NCBI RefSeq assembly: GCF_003330765.1
Contig: NZ_CP024903.1
Coordinates: 248,001 to 312,000, forward strand
Reading direction: 5' to 3'
Length of the DNA: 64,000 bases
DNA from: Burkholderia pyrrocinia
GTDB taxonomy: Bacteria > Pseudomonadota > Gammaproteobacteria > Burkholderiales > Burkholderiaceae
Part shown: piece after piece, positions 35,529 through 44,235 of the stretch
Numbering within the stretch: the first letter of the stretch is position 1
Layout of the letters: each line of letters opens with the position of its first letter
Made by a program: the position numbers and the translations under genes
The notes under the pieces: model-generated
The model's database searches: none
What the model saw: only the letters and a program-made list of their open reading frames with translations
Told to the model about the DNA's origin: nothing

Positions 35529-36314
35529 ATGCGATACGAAACCATCAAGGTAAGCGAAGCCGGCCGCGTGGCGACCGTCACGCTCGCGCGTCCCGACGTG
35601 CGCAACGCATTCAACGAGACGACGATCGCCGAGCTGACCACGGTGTTCGAATGGCTCGACGCGCACGCCGGCGTGCGCGCGGTCGTGCTCGCGGCGGAAG
35701 GCACCGCGTTCTGCGCGGGCGCGGACCTGAACTGGATGAAGAAGATGGCCGGTTACTCGGACGACGAGAACCGCGCCGATGCGCGCAAGCTCGCGCGGAT
35801 GCTCGAGGCGATCCATCGCTGCGGCAAGCCGGTGATCGCGCGCGTGCATGGCGACGCGTATGCGGGCGGCGTGGGTCTCGTCGCGGCGGCCGATATCGCG
35901 ATCGCCGCCGACGGCGTGAAGTTCTGCCTGTCGGAAGCGCGGCTCGGGCTGATCCCCGCGACGATCGCGCCGTACGTCGTGCGCGCGATGGGCGAGCGCG
36001 CGGCGCGCCGCTACTTCACGACGGCCGAGGTGTTCGACAGCGCGCGCGCGGCGTCGCTCGGCTTCATTCACGACGCGGTGCCGGCCGATGTGCTCGACGA
36101 AACGGTCGCGAAGCTGGCCGCGACGCTCGTCGCGAACGGCCCCGACGCGGTGCATGCATGCAAGCAGCTGGTCGCCGATGTGGCCGGCCGTGCGCTCGAC
36201 GCGACGCTGATCGAGCAGACCGCCGACTGGATCGCGCGGACTCGCGCAGGCGCGGAAGCGCGCGAAGGGATCGCGTCCTTCCTCGAAAAGCGCACGCCGT
36301 CGTGGCGTGAATGA
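35529..36314 (+). CDS. liuC: Methylglutaconyl-CoA hydratase (enoyl-CoA hydratase family)
   Basis: A 261-residue crotonase-fold protein with LARPDVRNAFNETTI, the oxyanion-hole segment AEGTAFCAGADLNWMKKM and RVHGDAYAGGVGLVAAADIA. Placed between the two carboxylase subunits, it should hydrate 3-methylglutaconyl-CoA to HMG-CoA. GGGAGG precedes the ATG. Confidence 0.93.
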   Translation: MRYETIKVSEAGRVATVTLARPDVRNAFNETTIAELTTVFEWLDAHAGVRAVVLAAEGTAFCAGADLNWMKKMAGYSDDENRADARKLARMLEAIHRCGKPVIARVHGDAYAGGVGLVAAADIAIAADGVKFCLSEARLGLIPATIAPYVVRAMGERAARRYFTTAEVFDSARAASLGFIHDAVPADVLDETVAKLAATLVANGPDAVHACKQLVADVAGRALDATLIEQTADWIARTRAGAEAREGIASFLEKRTPSWRE

Positions 36315-36353
36315 CGCCGTCGTGACCCACCCTTTCCGGACGACACCGAAGCC

Positions 36354-38351
36354 ATGTTCGACAAGATTCTGATCGCCAACCGCGGCGAAATCGCGTGCCG
36401 CGTCGCCGCGACGTGCAAACGTCTCGGGATCGCGAGCGTCGCCGTCTATTCCGACGCTGACGCGAACGCGAAACACGTGGCCGCATGCGACGAAGCCGTG
36501 CACATCGGCGGCTCGGCAGCCGCGGACAGCTATCTGCGCCTTGAGCGCATCATCGAAGCCGCGCGCGCAACCGGCGCGCAGGCGATCCACCCGGGCTACG
36601 GCTTCCTGTCGGAGAACGAGGATTTCGCGCATGCGTGCGAGCAGGCCGGCATCGTGTTCATCGGGCCGCCGGTCGACGCGATCGCCGCGATGGGTTCGAA
36701 GGCCGCCGCGAAGGCGCTGATGCATGCGGCCGCCGTGCCGCTCGTGCCCGGCTATCACGGCGACGACCAGGACGCGGCTAACCTGCATCGCGAAGCCGAC
36801 GCGATCGGCTATCCGGTGCTGCTGAAGGCGAGCGCGGGCGGCGGCGGCAAGGGGATGCGCGTGGTCGAGCGCTCCGACGATTTCCCGGCGGCGCTCGCGT
36901 CGTGCCAGCGCGAAGCCGCGAGCAGCTTCGGCAACGACCGCGTGCTGATCGAGAAATACCTGACGCGCCCGCGCCACGTCGAGGTGCAGGTGTTCGGCGA
37001 CACGCACGGCAATACCGTCTACCTGTTCGACCGCGACTGCTCGGTGCAGCGCCGTCACCAGAAGGTGCTCGAGGAAGCGCCGGCGCCGGGCCTGGCCGAC
37101 GACGTGCGTCGCGCGATGGGCGAGGCGGCCGTCGCGGCCGCGCGCGCGGTCGGTTATGTCGGCGCGGGCACCGTCGAATTCATCATGACGGGCGACGCGT
37201 TCTACTTCATGGAAATGAACACGCGCCTGCAGGTCGAGCATCCGGTCACCGAGATGGTCACGGGGCTCGATCTCGTCGAATGGCAATTACGCGTCGCGTC
37301 CGGCGGGCCGCTGCCGTTGAAGCAGGACGCACTGCGCGTGCAGGGCCACGCGCTCGAGGCGCGCCTCTACGCGGAGAACCCCGCGCGCGGCTTCCTGCCG
37401 TCGACGGGCACGCTGAAGCACCTGCGGTTGCCGGAAGGCGTCGAGTTCGACATCGGCGCATCGGTGCGCGTCGACAGCGGCGTGCGCGAAGGCGACGCGA
37501 TCACGCCGTTCTACGATCCGATGATCGCGAAGCTGATCGTCCATGGCGCAGACCGCGCGGAAGCGCTGGGCCTGATGCTGCGTGCGTTGCGCGCGTGCGA
37601 GGTGGTCGGCCTGCATACGAATGCCGCATTCCTGCAGCGGATCGTTGCGTGCGAACCGTTCGCGACGGCCGACCTCGACACGGGCCTGATCGAGCGCAAC
37701 CACGACGCGCTGTTCGCGCCGCAACAGCCGCCGCGCGCGACGCTCGCGCTCGCGTGCGCGGCGCTCCTCGCGCGCGAACGCGGGGCGGCCGCGCACCGCG
37801 CATCGCCGTGGGGCGCGCTGCCGGACTGGCGGCTGAACGGCGGCTATCGCCGCACGCTCGAATGGCATGCGATTGATCGCGAAGCGGACGTGACGGTCGC
37901 GTACGAGGACGACGGCGCCGGTGCGCGCATCGCGACCGGCGACGCAGCCGCGCAGCCGTTCTCGTGGACGCGCGGCGCAACGCCGCTCGATTTCGACGTG
38001 ACGCTCGACGGCGTGCGCAGCAGCGGCCGCGTGTATGCGGACGGCGATACGTTCCATGTATTCACGCAGGGCGCGGCCGAGACGTTCGAATGGCGCAACC
38101 TGATCGCGCATGCGGGCGACGCCGAGCAGGGCGGCGGCCGCCTGACCGCGCCGATGCCCGGCAAGGTGATCGCAGTGCTGGTCGAGCCCGGCCAGAAAGT
38201 CGAAGCCGGTACGCCGCTGATCGTGATGGAAGCGATGAAGATGGAGCACACGATCGGCGCGCCGAGCGCGGGCGTCGTCGCGGAAGTGCTGTACGGCGTC
38301 GGCGACCAGGTCGCGGATGGCGCGCAGCTGCTGATGATGGCGGAAGGCTGA
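36354..38351 (+). CDS. liuD: Methylcrotonyl-CoA carboxylase, biotin carboxylase/biotin carrier (alpha) subunit
   Basis: A 665-residue protein starting MFDKILIANRGEIACRVAAT. It has a biotin-carboxylase ATP-grasp domain (ASAGGGGKGMRVVE, FMEMNTRLQVEHPVTEMVTG), a linker and a C-terminal biotinyl domain with VMEAMKMEHTI (biotinylated Lys near residue 630). With liuB it forms the MCC holoenzyme. It is the last gene of the operon; no HMG-CoA lyase gene is present in the window, so the final step must be encoded elsewhere. Confidence 0.95.
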   Translation: MFDKILIANRGEIACRVAATCKRLGIASVAVYSDADANAKHVAACDEAVHIGGSAAADSYLRLERIIEAARATGAQAIHPGYGFLSENEDFAHACEQAGIVFIGPPVDAIAAMGSKAAAKALMHAAAVPLVPGYHGDDQDAANLHREADAIGYPVLLKASAGGGGKGMRVVERSDDFPAALASCQREAASSFGNDRVLIEKYLTRPRHVEVQVFGDTHGNTVYLFDRDCSVQRRHQKVLEEAPAPGLADDVRRAMGEAAVAAARAVGYVGAGTVEFIMTGDAFYFMEMNTRLQVEHPVTEMVTGLDLVEWQLRVASGGPLPLKQDALRVQGHALEARLYAENPARGFLPSTGTLKHLRLPEGVEFDIGASVRVDSGVREGDAITPFYDPMIAKLIVHGADRAEALGLMLRALRACEVVGLHTNAAFLQRIVACEPFATADLDTGLIERNHDALFAPQQPPRATLALACAALLARERGAAAHRASPWGALPDWRLNGGYRRTLEWHAIDREADVTVAYEDDGAGARIATGDAAAQPFSWTRGATPLDFDVTLDGVRSSGRVYADGDTFHVFTQGAAETFEWRNLIAHAGDAEQGGGRLTAPMPGKVIAVLVEPGQKVEAGTPLIVMEAMKMEHTIGAPSAGVVAEVLYGVGDQVADGAQLLMMAEG

Positions 38352-38368
38352 TCGGGGCTTTCGCTGTG

Positions 38369-38394
38369 CATGGGCCGGCGGCTGCCGGCCCATG
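38369..38394 (+). terminator. Hairpin after the liu operon
   Basis: CATGGGCCGGC and GCCGGCCCATG form a perfect 11-bp stem with a 4-base loop, 18 bases after the liuD stop. There is no T-run. The rest of 38395-38695 shows no convincing gene. Confidence 0.6.
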
Positions 38395-38695
38395 GAAACC
38401 GCTGCGCGATTCACCGCCCGCCCGCTACTGCGACAGAACCGCTTCGATCGTATCGACAAGCCGAAGTAGTGCAAATCTTTCGATTGCATTACGCATCCGC
38501 TGGCGCTCATGACCCGCGGCACCACACCCATCCCGCCGCCCCCGCTGCATCAACGCGTGTCTCCGCCCGCGTGCACGTCGACCTCCATCCTCACGCGACA
38601 CCATCGTGTAACAAGTCCAACTTAGCATCTCGGCGTCGATATGGCCGACGCGGGTTCGTGTCCGTGCCACGTCATCACATCCACGGAGAACCGTT

Positions 38696-38899
38696 ATGCG
38701 AACGTCGGCCCTACGGCCTTTCGCGGTCGTTGGCCTGCTCACGCTGATCGCACTCCTCAGCGCATGCGGCGACGACCTGACTGCTGACCCCGCGCCCGTC
38801 CCGCAGCAGAAGGCTGCATGCGGCGGCGCCGCCGTCGCCACGGCGCAGATGCGCTGCCCGCCGGGTTTCACCGCGCCCGCATCCTCGCCCGCTTCCTGA
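38696..38899 (+). CDS. Small lipoprotein upstream of phospholipase C (67 aa)
   Basis: A short protein with an N-terminal hydrophobic stretch and a lipobox LLSAC (Cys 24), then about 43 residues with two further cysteines and a Pro/Ala-rich tail. GGAG lies eight bases upstream. It precedes the phospholipase gene by 42 bp on the same strand and is probably cotranscribed. No family is recognised; a membrane-attached accessory role in phospholipase folding or release is speculative. Confidence 0.7.
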   Translation: MRTSALRPFAVVGLLTLIALLSACGDDLTADPAPVPQQKAACGGAAVATAQMRCPPGFTAPASSPAS

Positions 38900-38941
38900 T
38901 ACCGGCCGTTCCCACCAGAAATCCAATCAAGAGCAACCAGT

Positions 38942-41056
38942 ATGGCCACCCATTCGCGACGCGATTTTCTGAAGTTCTCCGCCGGCCTGGCCGGCGCGAC
39001 CGCCGCCACCGCACTGCTTCCCGAATCGATCCGCAAGGCGCTGGCGATCGAGCCGAATACCGTGACGGGCACGATCCAGGATGTCCAGCACATCGTCGTG
39101 TTCATGCAGGAGAACCGCTCGTTCGACCACTACCTCGGTCACCTGAGCGGCGTGCGCGGCTACAACGACCGTTTCCCGATCACGCTGCCGAATGGCAAGC
39201 CGGTCTGGTTCCAGCCGCGGCAGGAGGACAAGACGAGCGTGATCGCGCCGTTCCGCTACGACACGACCAATCCGGGCGTCAACGCGCAGTGCATCGGTGG
39301 CCTGCCGCATACGTGGGCGACGACGCACGGCGCAATCGACAACGGCCGCGCGGACCAATGGGCGGTGCAGAAGACCAACATGACGATGGGCTATCACGTC
39401 CGCGACGACATCCCGTTCCAGTACGCGCTCGCGGACGCGTTCACCGTGTGCGACAACTACTTCTGCTCGATTCCGGGCAACACGCATCCGAACCGCATGT
39501 ACCTGATGACGGGCATGGTCGATCCGCTCGGCACGGGCGGCGGCCCGCTGCTCGACAATACCGACTACATCGACAACCAGTTCGACAAGATCCAGTTGCC
39601 GCCCTTCAGCTGGAAGACCTACCCGGAGCGGCTCGAGCAGGCCGGCATCTCGTGGCAGGTCTACCAGCAGGGCACCGGGTTCGACAACTTCACCGGCAAC
39701 TACGGCACGAACATGCTGGCGTGCTTCAACAACTTCGTGAATGCGCCGGCCGGTTCGTCGCTGCAGACACGCGGGATGAGCACGCGCCCGATCACGCAAC
39801 TGAAAGCCGACGTGCAGGCGAACGCGCTGCCGCAGGTATCGTGGCTGCTGCCGCCCGCCGCGTATTCGGAACATCCGAAGTTCACGCCGCTTTACGGCGC
39901 CTACTACCTGTCGACCATCCTCGATGCGCTGACGTCCAATCCGGAGGTGTGGAGCAAGACCGTCCTGCTCATCATGTACGACGAGAACGACGGCTTCTTC
40001 GACCATGTCGTGCCGCCGCAGGCGCCGACGCTGCCGGGATCCGGCATGAGTACCGTGGACGTGTCGCTCGAGCGGCACAACGTCGTGACCGCGACGCAGA
40101 CCGGCACGTATACGGCGGACAACCTGCCGTACGGTCTCGGCCCGCGCGTGCCGATGTTCGTCGTCTCGCCGTGGTCGAAGGGCGGCTTCGTCTGCTCGCA
40201 GGTCTTCGATCACACATCGGTGCTGCAATTCATCGAGAAGCGTTTCGGCGTGATGGAAACGAACATCTCGCCGTGGCGCCGCGCGATCTGCGGCGACCTG
40301 ACGTCGGCGCTCGACTTCTCGAAATCGGACGCCACGTTGCCGACCTTGCCGAGCACGCAGGCGTATGTCGCGCAAGCGGACCTGCAATGCTCGCGCGCGT
40401 CGTCGCAAACCGCGCCGGCCAGCACCGCGCAGCAGGTCGTGACGGCGCAGGAGCCCGGCACGCGGCCGGCGCGTGCGCTGCCGTACGAATTGCACGTCAC
40501 CGGCCAGCTCCAGGCGCAAGGCTACGCGTTGACGTTCGCGAATACCGGCACGCAAGGCGCGCACTTCTGGGTCTATACGGGCGATCCCACCGCGATGCCG
40601 CGCCGCTACACGGTTGAAGCGGGCAAGCAGCTGACCGATACGTGGGCGCTCGATGCGAACGGCAACTACCTGCTGAGCGTCTGGGGCCCGAATGGGTATT
40701 TCCGGCGCTTCGCGGGATCAGCCGCCGCGGACGCCGGCGCGAAGCCTGAAATCACCGCGTGCTACGACGTCGCCAACGGCGACGTCTACGTGACGCTCGC
40801 CAATGCGGGCAGTAGCGCGCTCACGGTCACCGCGACCGATGTCGCGTATGGCGGGCCGGCGCGCACGCTGACGATTCCGGCGGGGCAGCGCGTCGAAGCG
40901 CACTGGGATCTGTCGTGCAGCAGCCACTGGTACGACTTGCAGTTCGCGGTCGCGGGGAATGCGGGCTGGACGCGCCGCATCGCGGGGCATGTCGAAACCG
41001 GCAAGGCCAGCATGACCGACCCCGCCGCCGTGGCGCCGACCACGACAGCGATCTGA
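38942..41056 (+). CDS. Phosphocholine-specific phospholipase C, Tat-exported
   Basis: A 704-residue protein. It begins with a twin-arginine signal SRRDFLKFSAGLAGA, then the phosphoesterase domain of non-hemolytic/hemolytic PLC (PF04185 type) with VVFMQENRSFDHYLGHLSG, the nucleophile/metal region SIPGNTHPNRMYLMTG, MYDENDGFFDHVVPP and VFDHTSVLQFIEKRFGV. Two C-terminal DUF756-like beta domains follow (about 545-690). Such enzymes cleave phosphatidylcholine or sphingomyelin outside the cell and are often phosphate-regulated. No clear Pho box was identified. Confidence 0.93.
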   Translation: MATHSRRDFLKFSAGLAGATAATALLPESIRKALAIEPNTVTGTIQDVQHIVVFMQENRSFDHYLGHLSGVRGYNDRFPITLPNGKPVWFQPRQEDKTSVIAPFRYDTTNPGVNAQCIGGLPHTWATTHGAIDNGRADQWAVQKTNMTMGYHVRDDIPFQYALADAFTVCDNYFCSIPGNTHPNRMYLMTGMVDPLGTGGGPLLDNTDYIDNQFDKIQLPPFSWKTYPERLEQAGISWQVYQQGTGFDNFTGNYGTNMLACFNNFVNAPAGSSLQTRGMSTRPITQLKADVQANALPQVSWLLPPAAYSEHPKFTPLYGAYYLSTILDALTSNPEVWSKTVLLIMYDENDGFFDHVVPPQAPTLPGSGMSTVDVSLERHNVVTATQTGTYTADNLPYGLGPRVPMFVVSPWSKGGFVCSQVFDHTSVLQFIEKRFGVMETNISPWRRAICGDLTSALDFSKSDATLPTLPSTQAYVAQADLQCSRASSQTAPASTAQQVVTAQEPGTRPARALPYELHVTGQLQAQGYALTFANTGTQGAHFWVYTGDPTAMPRRYTVEAGKQLTDTWALDANGNYLLSVWGPNGYFRRFAGSAAADAGAKPEITACYDVANGDVYVTLANAGSSALTVTATDVAYGGPARTLTIPAGQRVEAHWDLSCSSHWYDLQFAVAGNAGWTRRIAGHVETGKASMTDPAAVAPTTTAI

Positions 41057-41071
41057 CGGCAGCTACCGGGA

Positions 41072-41101
41072 TGCGCCGGCTGTTTTAATCCGGCCGGCGC
41101 A
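41072..41101 (+). terminator. Hairpin after phospholipase C
   Basis: TGCGCCGGC and GCCGGCGCA form a perfect 9-bp stem around a 12-base loop, 15 bases after the stop codon. No T-run follows. Confidence 0.5.
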
Positions 41102-41200
41102 GGTATTCGCGGTTTCGATTCCGAATCAGGGGCTTCAGGGCAGCAGCCCGTCGACGTGCGCCATCATCAGCGCGCGCGTGTCGGGCCAACAACAGGCTCA

Positions 41201-41213
41201 TTTCCATTGGAAA
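41201..41213. promoter_or_regulatory. TTTCCATTGGAAA palindrome, copy 1
   Basis: A perfect 6-1-6 palindrome in the 383-base gap between the phospholipase and the first DUF2827 gene. A second copy lies 64 bases further on. It is a candidate binding site for an unidentified regulator. Confidence 0.5.
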
Positions 41214-41264
41214 CGCGCCATCGGCACTACACAAGAGTCAGCGCAGCCCCCCGCCCGGGCTCCT

Positions 41265-41277
41265 GTTCCATTGGAAA
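41265..41277. promoter_or_regulatory. TTCCATTGGAA palindrome, copy 2
   Basis: The inner 11-base palindrome is identical to copy 1 and the right flank (AAAG/C-GC) is similar. The two copies sit about 90 and 155 bases before the predicted promoter. Confidence 0.5.
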
Positions 41278-41367
41278 GCGCTGCAAGCCGGGTGCTGACC
41301 ATCCATGACAGTGTGCCAGCCAGCGCTCCGCTAGAATGCCGGGTTGCACGCCGGCGTACGCCGCCGC

Positions 41368-41398
41368 TTGACGCGGGCGGCGCGTCGCGCGCTACACT
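41368..41398 (+). promoter_or_regulatory. Promoter of the first DUF2827 gene
   Basis: TTGACG (41368-41373), a 19-base spacer and TACACT (41393-41398) resemble a sigma-70 promoter. The ATG follows at 41440. Confidence 0.45.
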
Positions 41399-41439
41399 GC
41401 GACCATTCCACTCCCATCCAACCTTCCATCCCGCCGACG

Positions 41440-42582
41440 ATGACGTCTCCTGTCCTGAACGGCCTGCGCATCGGTATCACGATCGGACTGCGTGCCCCCG
41501 ACGAAAGCCTGTGGATCAACGGCATCAAGCAGAACGCGCTGTTTCTCGCGAAGCTGCTGATGGCGTCGCCGCATGGCTACCGCGTGACGCTGGTCAATAC
41601 GACCGATGTGCCGCTCACCGACGCGTTGCCGTGGGATCGCGGCGTGTACGACACGCGCGCGTTCGCCGACATGAAGGATTCGCTCGACGTGGTGATCGAG
41701 CTCGGCGGGCAGATCGACGGCGAGCAGACGGCCTACCTGAAAGCGCGCGGCGCGAAGCTCGTCAGCTACTGCTGCGGCGTCGAGTACATCAACGCGATGG
41801 AGGCGATGCTGTTCGGCCGCCGGCTGTGGGATTCTCTGTTCATCAACCGCGGCTACGACGAGGTGTGGGCGATTCCGCAGATCGCGCCGTCGTCGCTGCC
41901 GTTCCTGCAGTCGCTGCGCCGCTGCCCGGGGCGCGTCGTGCCGTTCGTGTGGGATCCGATGTTCCTGAGCGCGCGTGCGCAGTCGCTGCCCGGGCAAGGC
42001 GAATACCGGCCGCGCAGCGAGCCCGGCAAGCGGCTGACGGTGATGGAGCCGAACCACAACGTCGTGAAGTTCTGCGTGTATCCGATGCTGATCATCGACG
42101 AAGCGTATCGCCGCGATCCCGAGGCGATCAGCTTCGCGCACGTGACGAACGCCGATCGCCTCGCGCACGACAGCCCCGAGTTCGTGATGCTGATGAATTA
42201 CCTGGACATCGTGCGCGCGGGCAAGGCGAGCTTCGTCGGGCGATTCGATACGCCGCTGTTCCTGGCCGACCTGACCGATATCGTCGTGTCGCACCAATGG
42301 TCGAACCCGCTCAACTACTTCTATTTCGACGTGTGCTGGCAGGGCTATCCGCTCGTGCACAACGCGAGCCTCGCGCCCGATCTCGGCTACTACTATCCGG
42401 ACAACGACGTGCAGCAGGGCGCCGACGCGTTGTTGCGCGCGCTGCATACGCACGACGACGACTGGGAAGCGTACACGCGGCGCCAGCGCGAGATCCTCGG
42501 CCGCTATACGTCGGCGAATCCCGCGCTCGTCGCCGAATACGACGCGCTGCTCGCGAACCTGGTCGGCGCGACGGCCGCATAA
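41440..42582 (+). CDS. DUF2827 family protein 1, putative glycosyltransferase
   Basis: A 380-residue protein sharing the blocks seen in three other genes of this window: LWINGIKQN near residue 27, PFVWDPMF, MEPNHNVVKFCVYPML, DIVVSHQWSNPLNYFYFD and GYYYPDND. These define DUF2827, a Burkholderia-enriched family without an experimentally known role that I am aware of. The two-domain pattern, with nucleotide-binding-like Gly/His-rich C-terminal blocks, suggests a GT-B glycosyltransferase. This copy is the most divergent of the four (WSNP in place of WENG) and is on the opposite strand, with its own promoter and terminator. An upstream in-frame start would add 32 Arg-rich residues and is unlikely. 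Confidence 0.8.
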   Translation: MTSPVLNGLRIGITIGLRAPDESLWINGIKQNALFLAKLLMASPHGYRVTLVNTTDVPLTDALPWDRGVYDTRAFADMKDSLDVVIELGGQIDGEQTAYLKARGAKLVSYCCGVEYINAMEAMLFGRRLWDSLFINRGYDEVWAIPQIAPSSLPFLQSLRRCPGRVVPFVWDPMFLSARAQSLPGQGEYRPRSEPGKRLTVMEPNHNVVKFCVYPMLIIDEAYRRDPEAISFAHVTNADRLAHDSPEFVMLMNYLDIVRAGKASFVGRFDTPLFLADLTDIVVSHQWSNPLNYFYFDVCWQGYPLVHNASLAPDLGYYYPDNDVQQGADALLRALHTHDDDWEAYTRRQREILGRYTSANPALVAEYDALLANLVGATAA

Positions 42583-42676
42583 GGCCGGTTTTTCCGCGGC
42601 GCGCACCCGTTGCGCCGCAGGGTTCCATCGGGGTTGTCCCGCTCTAATGTCTGACGAACTGATGCCGTTAAAAAAG

Positions 42677-42709
42677 AAACCGCCGAACCCGATCGGTTCG
42701 ACGGTTTTT
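42677..42709 (+). terminator. Rho-independent terminator after DUF2827 gene 1
   Basis: AAACCGCCGAACC pairs with GGTTCGACGGTTT (one mismatch) around a short loop and runs into five T residues. The A-run on the other side means it could also act on leftward transcripts. Confidence 0.75.
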
Positions 42710-42739
42710 GAAGGCACGAATTCGACGGCTCCGAGGGAA

Positions 42740-43338
42740 GTCCGTCGAAAATCATTTTAGAGGTTAACTAGTTAGAAAGATTGTTAAACATGTTTCAATC
42801 TATAATCATCATATAATTTAACTTGATATTATTGATTCAGGCCAGTTTGATTCTGTTTTTAAATTTAATAATATCGTTTGAAACATGAAAATTGAATGCT
42901 GCGATGATCGAATGGCGCGCGGCGGCAGGTTTTCAGCGGACGTCAGTCCGGGCATCGAAGGCGGGTGGCGCCCCACGGAGCAGTATTTATCCGATCAATT
43001 GACGGCTTTCCGATTTGCGAGACCGGCATATCGCGGGAAAATCGATTCGGATAAAATTGTTTAGACGAAAAAATAAACGGTTCCGATTGGGATTCTGCAA
43101 TTTGCGTTGTGTAACCTGTCGCACTGTCGGCATGGCGCGCACATGGTGTATTCCTGTATCTGAATAGCGTTGAAAATATCGAATTTGACGGCGCGCCGAA
43201 GCGAAAAGTACGCTCCCGGAAAAAATCGACATAACAGGATGGGCCGGGTAGGCGGCGGAGCGCGTCGGAGTCGGCTCGCTCCACATGTTTCTTGAGGTCG
43301 AGCCGTTATCGGCGGCTCGCCATTTGCCGGAGCGCCGG
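42740..43338. other. AT-rich intergenic island, left edge of the adhesin locus
   Basis: About 150 bases at 42750-42900 are strongly AT-rich (AT-only stretches such as ATATAATTTAA), and 42990-43210 is also well below the GC of its surroundings. No real coding frame was found; leftward frames of about 100 codons have unsuitable codon use. It carries the inverted repeat at 42789-42887 and the leader of the EAL gene. Such islands are typical H-NS targets or signs of horizontal acquisition. Confidence 0.55.
42789..42887. repeat. 10-bp inverted repeat, 79 bases apart
   Basis: CATGTTTCAA at 42789-42798 is exactly repeated in reverse as TTGAAACATG at 42878-42887. The left arm overlaps the self-palindrome AAACATGTTT. 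It could be a paired regulator site. Confidence 0.5.
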
Positions 43339-44142
43339 ATGAATGCGGTCGAAGCTCGCCTGGAGGCGAATCGGGAAGCGAATCGTGACGAAATCGATCT
43401 CGTGTTCGGCGCGCCCGACGATCATCCCGACCTCGCGTCGGTGCGCAGTTTCGTGGAGAGCCGGCTCGGGTTCGCGCACGAACCCGTATGCCGGGCCGAC
43501 CTGTCGGGTGGGGTGCTTTACCAGGAATGCCTGGCGCGGTTGCGGTGGGGCGAGCGCGATGCGCTGCCGCCGGCCTCGTTCCTGCCGCGCCTCGAGTCGC
43601 TCGGATTGATGCGCTGGTTCGACCGGCTCGTGGTCGGCCGGACGATCGACGGGCTGCGCGCCGATCCGGGTGCCGTCTACGGTTGCAACGTCGCGGCGGC
43701 GAGCGCGATCGTCGACGACGCGTGGCTGGCCATTTTCAGGCGGCTCGAGCGCGAGCCGTCGGTTGCGGCGCGGCTGGTGATCGAGATCACGGAGACGGGG
43801 CCGCTGAATCCCGTCGCGGGCCGGTCGTTCGTGAACCGCTTTCGGCAGGCAGGATGCCGCATCGCGATCGACGATTTCGGTGTCGGCTTCAGCGCATTGA
43901 ACAATCTGGTGGTCGGCAATCCCGATATCGTGAAGCTCGACCGGTCGATCCTGTCGATGATCAAGCGCAACGCGATCGGGCGCTACCAGTTCCGCAGGCT
44001 GATCGCGTTCGCGCATGAAGGCGCGCGGCACGTCGTCGTCGAAGGCGTGGAGAACGAGATCGACCGGCAGATCATCGTGGATGCCGGCGTCGCCTGGGCG
44101 CAGGGCATCCGCTTTTCATGGCGGTCGCCGGCCGCCGCGTGA
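43339..44142 (+). CDS. EAL-domain protein, putative c-di-GMP phosphodiesterase
   Basis: A stand-alone EAL domain of 267 residues. Recognisable catalytic blocks are YQECLARLRW (E of the EAL motif, with A-L replaced by C-L), CNVAAAS (Asn), EITETG, IAIDDFGVGFS (two Asp), IVKLDRS (Lys) and VVEGVEN. Most metal and catalytic residues are kept, so activity is plausible. No sensor domain is present. The start at 43339 has GGAG six bases before it; a start at 43285 would add 18 residues. Its position beside an adhesin locus suggests c-di-GMP-linked control of attachment. Confidence 0.8.
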   Translation: MNAVEARLEANREANRDEIDLVFGAPDDHPDLASVRSFVESRLGFAHEPVCRADLSGGVLYQECLARLRWGERDALPPASFLPRLESLGLMRWFDRLVVGRTIDGLRADPGAVYGCNVAAASAIVDDAWLAIFRRLEREPSVAARLVIEITETGPLNPVAGRSFVNRFRQAGCRIAIDDFGVGFSALNNLVVGNPDIVKLDRSILSMIKRNAIGRYQFRRLIAFAHEGARHVVVEGVENEIDRQIIVDAGVAWAQGIRFSWRSPAAA

Positions 44143-44235
44143 CGGCGCGGGAACAGGCGGGGCGGCGTGCGTGATGCACGCCGGTATCGGGCGGGGCCGG
44201 CGCGGGGCCGGGACAAATCGCAAAGGGGCGTGGGC

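Noticed and set aside
38425..38530. Leftward frame after the liu operon whose end (NAIERFALLRLVDTIEAVLSQ region) looks protein-like.
   Set aside because: The rest of the frame is Arg/Gly-rich shadow of the neighbouring genes and no start or family could be recognised; at most it is a short remnant.
42943..43286. Two leftward frames of about 100 codons in the AT-rich island.
   Set aside because: Amino-acid composition and codon use are unlike genes here, there is no ribosome site, and they overlap the leader of the EAL gene.
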